A stretch of 25,724 nt of DNA from positions 1 through 25,724 of the forward strand of contig CAVBJJ010000027.1 in assembly GCA_963595735.1 (NCBI GenBank). The letters are read 5' to 3'. Within the stretch, counting starts at the first letter, position 1. Each line of letters begins with the position of its first letter. Below the pieces are notes generated by a model. That model saw nothing but the letters and a program-made list of their open reading frames with translations. It did no database searches and had not been told where the DNA came from. A program made the position numbers and the translations under genes. This document shows, in pieces, positions 22,790 to 25,724 of the stretch. Origin of the DNA: CALWOS01 sp963595735. Lineage in GTDB: Bacteria > Bacillota > Clostridia > Oscillospirales > Oscillospiraceae.

Positions 22790-24220
22790 ATGGGAAACAC
22801 CAATTATCTTTCTCCGCTTTCCACCCGCTATGCCAGCAAGGAGATGCAGCTGCTGTTTTCCGAGCAGTATAAGTTCTCCACCTGGCGCCGTCTTTGGGTG
22901 GCTTTGGCCCGCGCCGAGCACAAGCTGGGTCTGCCTGTGACCCAGGAGCAGATTGCCCAGATGGAGGAGCATCTGGACGACATCGACTTTGAGACCGCAA
23001 GAGCCCGGGAGGCCGTGGTGCGCCACGATGTTATGGCTCATGTCTATGCCTATGGCAAGCAGTGCCCCCTGGCGGAGCCGATCATCCATCTGGGCGCGAC
23101 CTCCTGCTATGTGGGAGACAACACCGATGTGATCATTCTGCGGGAGGCTTCTCGCCTGGTTCTCAAGAAGGCGGCTCAGGTCATGCATAATCTCAGCCAG
23201 TTTGCCGAGACCTATAAGTCCCTGCCCTGCATGGCATACACCCACCTGCAGCCGGCGCAGCTGACCACCGTTGGCAAGCGCGCCACCCTGTGGATGTATG
23301 AGTTGAGCCAGGATATGGAAAATCTGGAGTATCAGCTCTCCCGCTTGCTCCTGCTGGGCAGCAAGGGTACCACCGGCACCCAGGCCAGCTTTATGGAGCT
23401 GTTTGAGGGCGATGAGGAAAAGTGCAAAAAGCTGGAGGCCCTCATCGCGGAGGAAATGGGCTTTGACGGTTGCGTGCCGGTCTCCGGACAGACCTATTCC
23501 CGCAAGGTAGACGCTTACTTCCTGTCTGTCCTGTCCGGCTTTGCCCAGAGCGCCTATAAGTTCTCCAACGATATGCGCCTTTTGCAGAGCTTTGAGGAGA
23601 TGGAGGAACCCTTTGAGAAAAACCAGATCGGGTCCTCCGCCATGCCCTATAAGCGTAACCCCATGCGCAGCGAGCGAATCGGCGCGCTGGCGCGGTATGT
23701 GATCGTGGACAGCCTCAACCCGGCGCTGACAGCCGGTACCCAGTGGATGGAGCGCACCCTGGATGACTCCGCCAACAAGCGCATTTCCGTGGCGGAGGCT
23801 TTCCTGGCGGTGGACGCCATTTTGAACCTGTACGCCAATGTCACCGGCGGACTGGTGGTGTATGACAAGGTCGTGCATCGCCGCGTGATGGAAAAACTGC
23901 CCTTCATGGCAACGGAAAACATCATGATGGAGTCCGTGAAGCGCGGCGGCAACCGGCAGGAGCTGCATGAGGCGCTGCGCACCCACAGCCACGCCGCCGC
24001 GCGAAAGGTCAAGCTGGAGGGCGGGCAGAACGATCTGATTGACCGCATCGCCGCCGACCCGGCTTTCCCGCTGACCAAGGAGGAAATCGAAAAGGAACTG
24101 GAGCCCAGCAAGTATATCGGCCGCTGCCCCAGCCAGGTCACGGAGTTCCTGGCAACGGTGGCACAGCCGCTGATCGACAAATACTACACCGGCGATATCG
24201 CCGAGGGACTGAAGGTGTAA
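22790..24220 (+). CDS. purB: Adenylosuccinate lyase
   Basis: Cleaves fumarate from SAICAR (giving AICAR) and from adenylosuccinate (giving AMP), so it acts in two places of the purine pathway. The 476-residue all-helical protein has the fumarase/aspartase-superfamily regions: HLGATSCYVGDNTD near 102, TQPA-like YTHLQPAQLTTVGKRA near 155, and the flexible signature loop GSSAMPYKRNP at 281-291 with catalytic Ser. Length and sequence feel closer to the longer (human-like) ADSL group than to B. subtilis PurB. ATG 22790 follows GGAAGG. Its product AICAR is the ZMP sensed by the upstream riboswitch and the substrate of the next gene, 3 nt downstream. Confidence 0.95.
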   Translation: MGNTNYLSPLSTRYASKEMQLLFSEQYKFSTWRRLWVALARAEHKLGLPVTQEQIAQMEEHLDDIDFETARAREAVVRHDVMAHVYAYGKQCPLAEPIIHLGATSCYVGDNTDVIILREASRLVLKKAAQVMHNLSQFAETYKSLPCMAYTHLQPAQLTTVGKRATLWMYELSQDMENLEYQLSRLLLLGSKGTTGTQASFMELFEGDEEKCKKLEALIAEEMGFDGCVPVSGQTYSRKVDAYFLSVLSGFAQSAYKFSNDMRLLQSFEEMEEPFEKNQIGSSAMPYKRNPMRSERIGALARYVIVDSLNPALTAGTQWMERTLDDSANKRISVAEAFLAVDAILNLYANVTGGLVVYDKVVHRRVMEKLPFMATENIMMESVKRGGNRQELHEALRTHSHAAARKVKLEGGQNDLIDRIAADPAFPLTKEEIEKELEPSKYIGRCPSQVTEFLATVAQPLIDKYYTGDIAEGLKV

Positions 24221-24223
24221 GCG

Positions 24224-25399
24224 ATGAAAGAACTGGAACTGAAATACGGATGCAACCCCAACCAGAAGCCTGCCCGCCTGTATATGGAGCAGGGAGAGCT
24301 GCCCGTCACGGTGCGCAACGGCCGTCCGGGATACATCAACTTTATGGATGCGCTCAACAGCTGGCAGCTGGTGAAGGCGCTGAAAAAGGCCACCGGACTG
24401 GCCGCGGCGGCCAGCTTTAAGCATGTTTCTCCCGCCGGTGCGGCGCTGGGACTTCCCCTGACGGAAACGGACAGAAAGGTCTTTTTTGTGGAGGATGAGG
24501 ATCTCAGCCCCATCGCCTGCGCCTATGCTCGCGCCCGCGGCGCGGATCGCCTGTGCTCCTATGGCGACTGGGCGGCTCTGAGCGATGTCTGCGATGCGGC
24601 AACGGCGCGGCTGCTGCGCCCGGAGGTGTCCGATGGCGTGATCGCCCCGGGCTACACCGAGGAGGCGCTGGAGATCCTGCGGCAGAAGCGCAAGGGCAGT
24701 TACAATGTCGTGGAAATCGACCCGGACTATGAGCCGGCGCCTGTGGAGACCCGCCTGATCTATGGCATCGGCTTTGAGCAGGGCTATAACGCAGCGGAGA
24801 TCACCGAGGAGCTGCTGCAAAACATCGTCACCCAGTGCAAGGATATGCCCCAGCAGGCGAAAAACGATCTGCTCCTGGCGCTGATCACCCTCAAGTACAC
24901 CCAGTCCAACTCGGTCTGCTACACAAAGGATGGCCAGACCATCGGCGTGGGTGCCGGGCAGCAAAGCCGCATCCACTGCACCCGCCTGGCCGGCGATAAG
25001 GCAGACCTGTGGTGGCTGCGCCGCCATCCCAAGGTGCTGGCGCTGGACTTTGTGGACAATATCCGCCGCCCTGATCGAGACAATGCCATTGGCGATTTTC
25101 TCCTGCCGGCAGAGGTGGACACCCTTTTGGCAGACGGCAGCTGGCAGCGGGTGTTCAAGACCCGCCCCGAGCCGCTGACAGAGGAGGAGCGCAAGCAGTG
25201 GTTGGCAAAGCTGGACGGCGTTGCCTTGGGCAGCGATGCGTTTTTCCCCTTTGGCGACAATGTGGAGCGCGCCCACCGCAGCGGTGTGAAGTTCATCGCC
25301 CAGCCCGGCGGCAGCATCCGGGATGATCATGTGATCGCGACCTGTGATAAATACGGCATTGCCATGGCCTTTACCGGTCTGCGCCTGTTCCACCATTAA
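24224..25399 (+). CDS. purH: AICAR transformylase, single-domain PurH homologue
   Basis: Transfers a formyl group from 10-formyl-tetrahydrofolate to AICAR (ZMP), making FAICAR. The 391 residues correspond only to the C-terminal AICARFT half of bifunctional PurH (usual total about 510-590). LKYGCNPNQKPA at 6-17 is the domain's opening RYGxNPHQ motif, and SFKHVSPAGAA at 64-74 carries the catalytic K66-H67. NSVCYTKDGQTIGVGAGQQSR near 225-245 and the C-terminal GGSIRDDHVI segment are also conserved. The MGS-like IMP cyclohydrolase half is missing and is supplied by purO in the same operon. ATG 24224 follows GAAGGTG. A terminator follows. Confidence 0.93.
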   Translation: MKELELKYGCNPNQKPARLYMEQGELPVTVRNGRPGYINFMDALNSWQLVKALKKATGLAAAASFKHVSPAGAALGLPLTETDRKVFFVEDEDLSPIACAYARARGADRLCSYGDWAALSDVCDAATARLLRPEVSDGVIAPGYTEEALEILRQKRKGSYNVVEIDPDYEPAPVETRLIYGIGFEQGYNAAEITEELLQNIVTQCKDMPQQAKNDLLLALITLKYTQSNSVCYTKDGQTIGVGAGQQSRIHCTRLAGDKADLWWLRRHPKVLALDFVDNIRRPDRDNAIGDFLLPAEVDTLLADGSWQRVFKTRPEPLTEEERKQWLAKLDGVALGSDAFFPFGDNVERAHRSGVKFIAQPGGSIRDDHVIATCDKYGIAMAFTGLRLFHH

Positions 25400-25439
25400 A
25401 AAAACCACTCCCGGTGCGGGAACATAAGGAAATCTGAGC

Positions 25440-25484
25440 AAGGCTGATGCGCCTGCGAAAAACGCGGAAGCATCAGCCTTTTTT
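25440..25484 (+). terminator. Terminator of the purO-purB-AICARFT operon
   Basis: AAGGCTGATGC (25440-25450) pairs perfectly with GCATCAGCCTT (25470-25480), followed by TTTT. The loop holds an inner GCG/CGC pair. Confidence 0.93.
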
Positions 25485-25548
25485 CGTACAAATGCGAAGG
25501 CAGGGGGCGCTGTTACCTTTATTATAATAAAAATATGTAAAAACAACA

Positions 25549-25577
25549 TTGACAATTCCCAAAAGCTGTGCTATCAT
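25549..25577 (+). promoter_or_regulatory. Promoter of tRNA-Ser
   Basis: Consensus TTGACA (25549-25554), 17 nt, TATCAT (25572-25577). Transcription would begin near 25584, about 50 nt before the mature tRNA. Confidence 0.85.
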
Positions 25578-25632
25578 GACCCAAGGTTACAGGATGTAGT
25601 GCTTTGCGGCGCTTGCCTGTCAGGTTCGGCTT

Positions 25633-25724
25633 GGAGAAGTACCCAAGAGGCCGAAGGGGCTCCCCTGCTAAGGGAGTAGTGCGTGTTGAGCGCAGCGGGG
25701 GTTCAAATCCCCCCTTCTCCGCCA
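25633..25724 (+). tRNA. tRNA-Ser (anticodon GCU)
   Basis: Acceptor GGAGAAG pairs with CTTCTCC, followed by G and an encoded CCA. The anticodon stem is CTCCC/GGGAG with loop CTGCTAA, giving anticodon GCU, which reads AGC/AGU. A long variable arm (a class II tRNA feature of serine) and the T-arm GGGGG-TTCAAAT-CCCCC are intact. It ends exactly at the window edge. tRNA-Ser genes are common integration sites, but nothing downstream is visible. Confidence 0.96.

Noticed and set aside
22583..25555. A 990-codon antisense frame across purO, purB and the AICAR transformylase gene
   Set aside because: A shadow of three recognisable genes; its product is His/Gln/Leu-rich without domains.

Overview
The window reads as a chromosomal segment of a GC-rich anaerobic Firmicute, most likely a gut Oscillospiraceae-type Clostridium (Flavonifractor/Oscillibacter-like). 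This is inferred from strong AGGAGG ribosome-binding sites, frequent GTG/TTG starts, TTGaca/TATaat promoters with 17-nt spacers, U-tailed hairpin terminators, and gene content. A run of ten N at 6828-6837 marks a scaffold join, so this is a draft assembly.

Layout. (1) 13-3486: a complete riboflavin operon, ribD-ribE-ribBA-ribH, closed by a bidirectional terminator shared with a convergent cardiolipin synthase gene. (2) 3574-6723, minus strand: cardiolipin synthase and a MATE-family exporter. (3) 6871-8665: an SseB-like gene (minus) and a YhaM-type OB/HD 3'-5' exoribonuclease gene (plus), divergent from promoters whose -35 boxes overlap. (4) 8786-10473: a 40-residue ORF translationally coupled to a large serine recombinase, with no other mobile-element genes nearby. 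(5) 10931-20354: a molybdenum region. It holds a single-chain 2x[2Fe-2S]/molybdopterin hydroxylase without an FAD domain, a large HTH regulator of unknown class, a small membrane protein with a sodium:solute symporter, a LysR regulator, and a ModE-like DNA-binding protein with MocA (molybdopterin cytidylyltransferase). Two ~190-bp copies of one hairpin-rich repeat, in opposite orientation, bracket everything in this region except the hydroxylase. (6) 20857-25399: a truncated pyruvate-kinase-like protein, then a ZTP (pfl) riboswitch controlling purO-purB-AICAR transformylase. (7) 25633-25724: tRNA-Ser(GCU).

How the genes fit together. The hydroxylase and the symporter genes share a codon choice (many GGT/CGT/AAG/ATC codons) unlike their neighbours, suggesting high expression. 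With MocA supplying the cytosine-dinucleotide cofactor used by this enzyme family, the likely theme is uptake and hydroxylation of an unidentified small organic compound (N-heterocycle, purine or aldehyde), watched over by two or three regulators. The purine cluster covers SAICAR to IMP with PurO and a one-domain transformylase in place of bifunctional PurH. It is switched on by ZMP/ZTP, the intermediate that builds up when 10-formyl-tetrahydrofolate is short.

The most second-look-worthy items are the ZTP-controlled split-purH module, the pyruvate kinase paralogue with altered active-site residues, the structured leaders of the hydroxylase and of the HTH regulator, the HTH regulator itself, and the inverted repeats around the transporter/regulator/mocA block.
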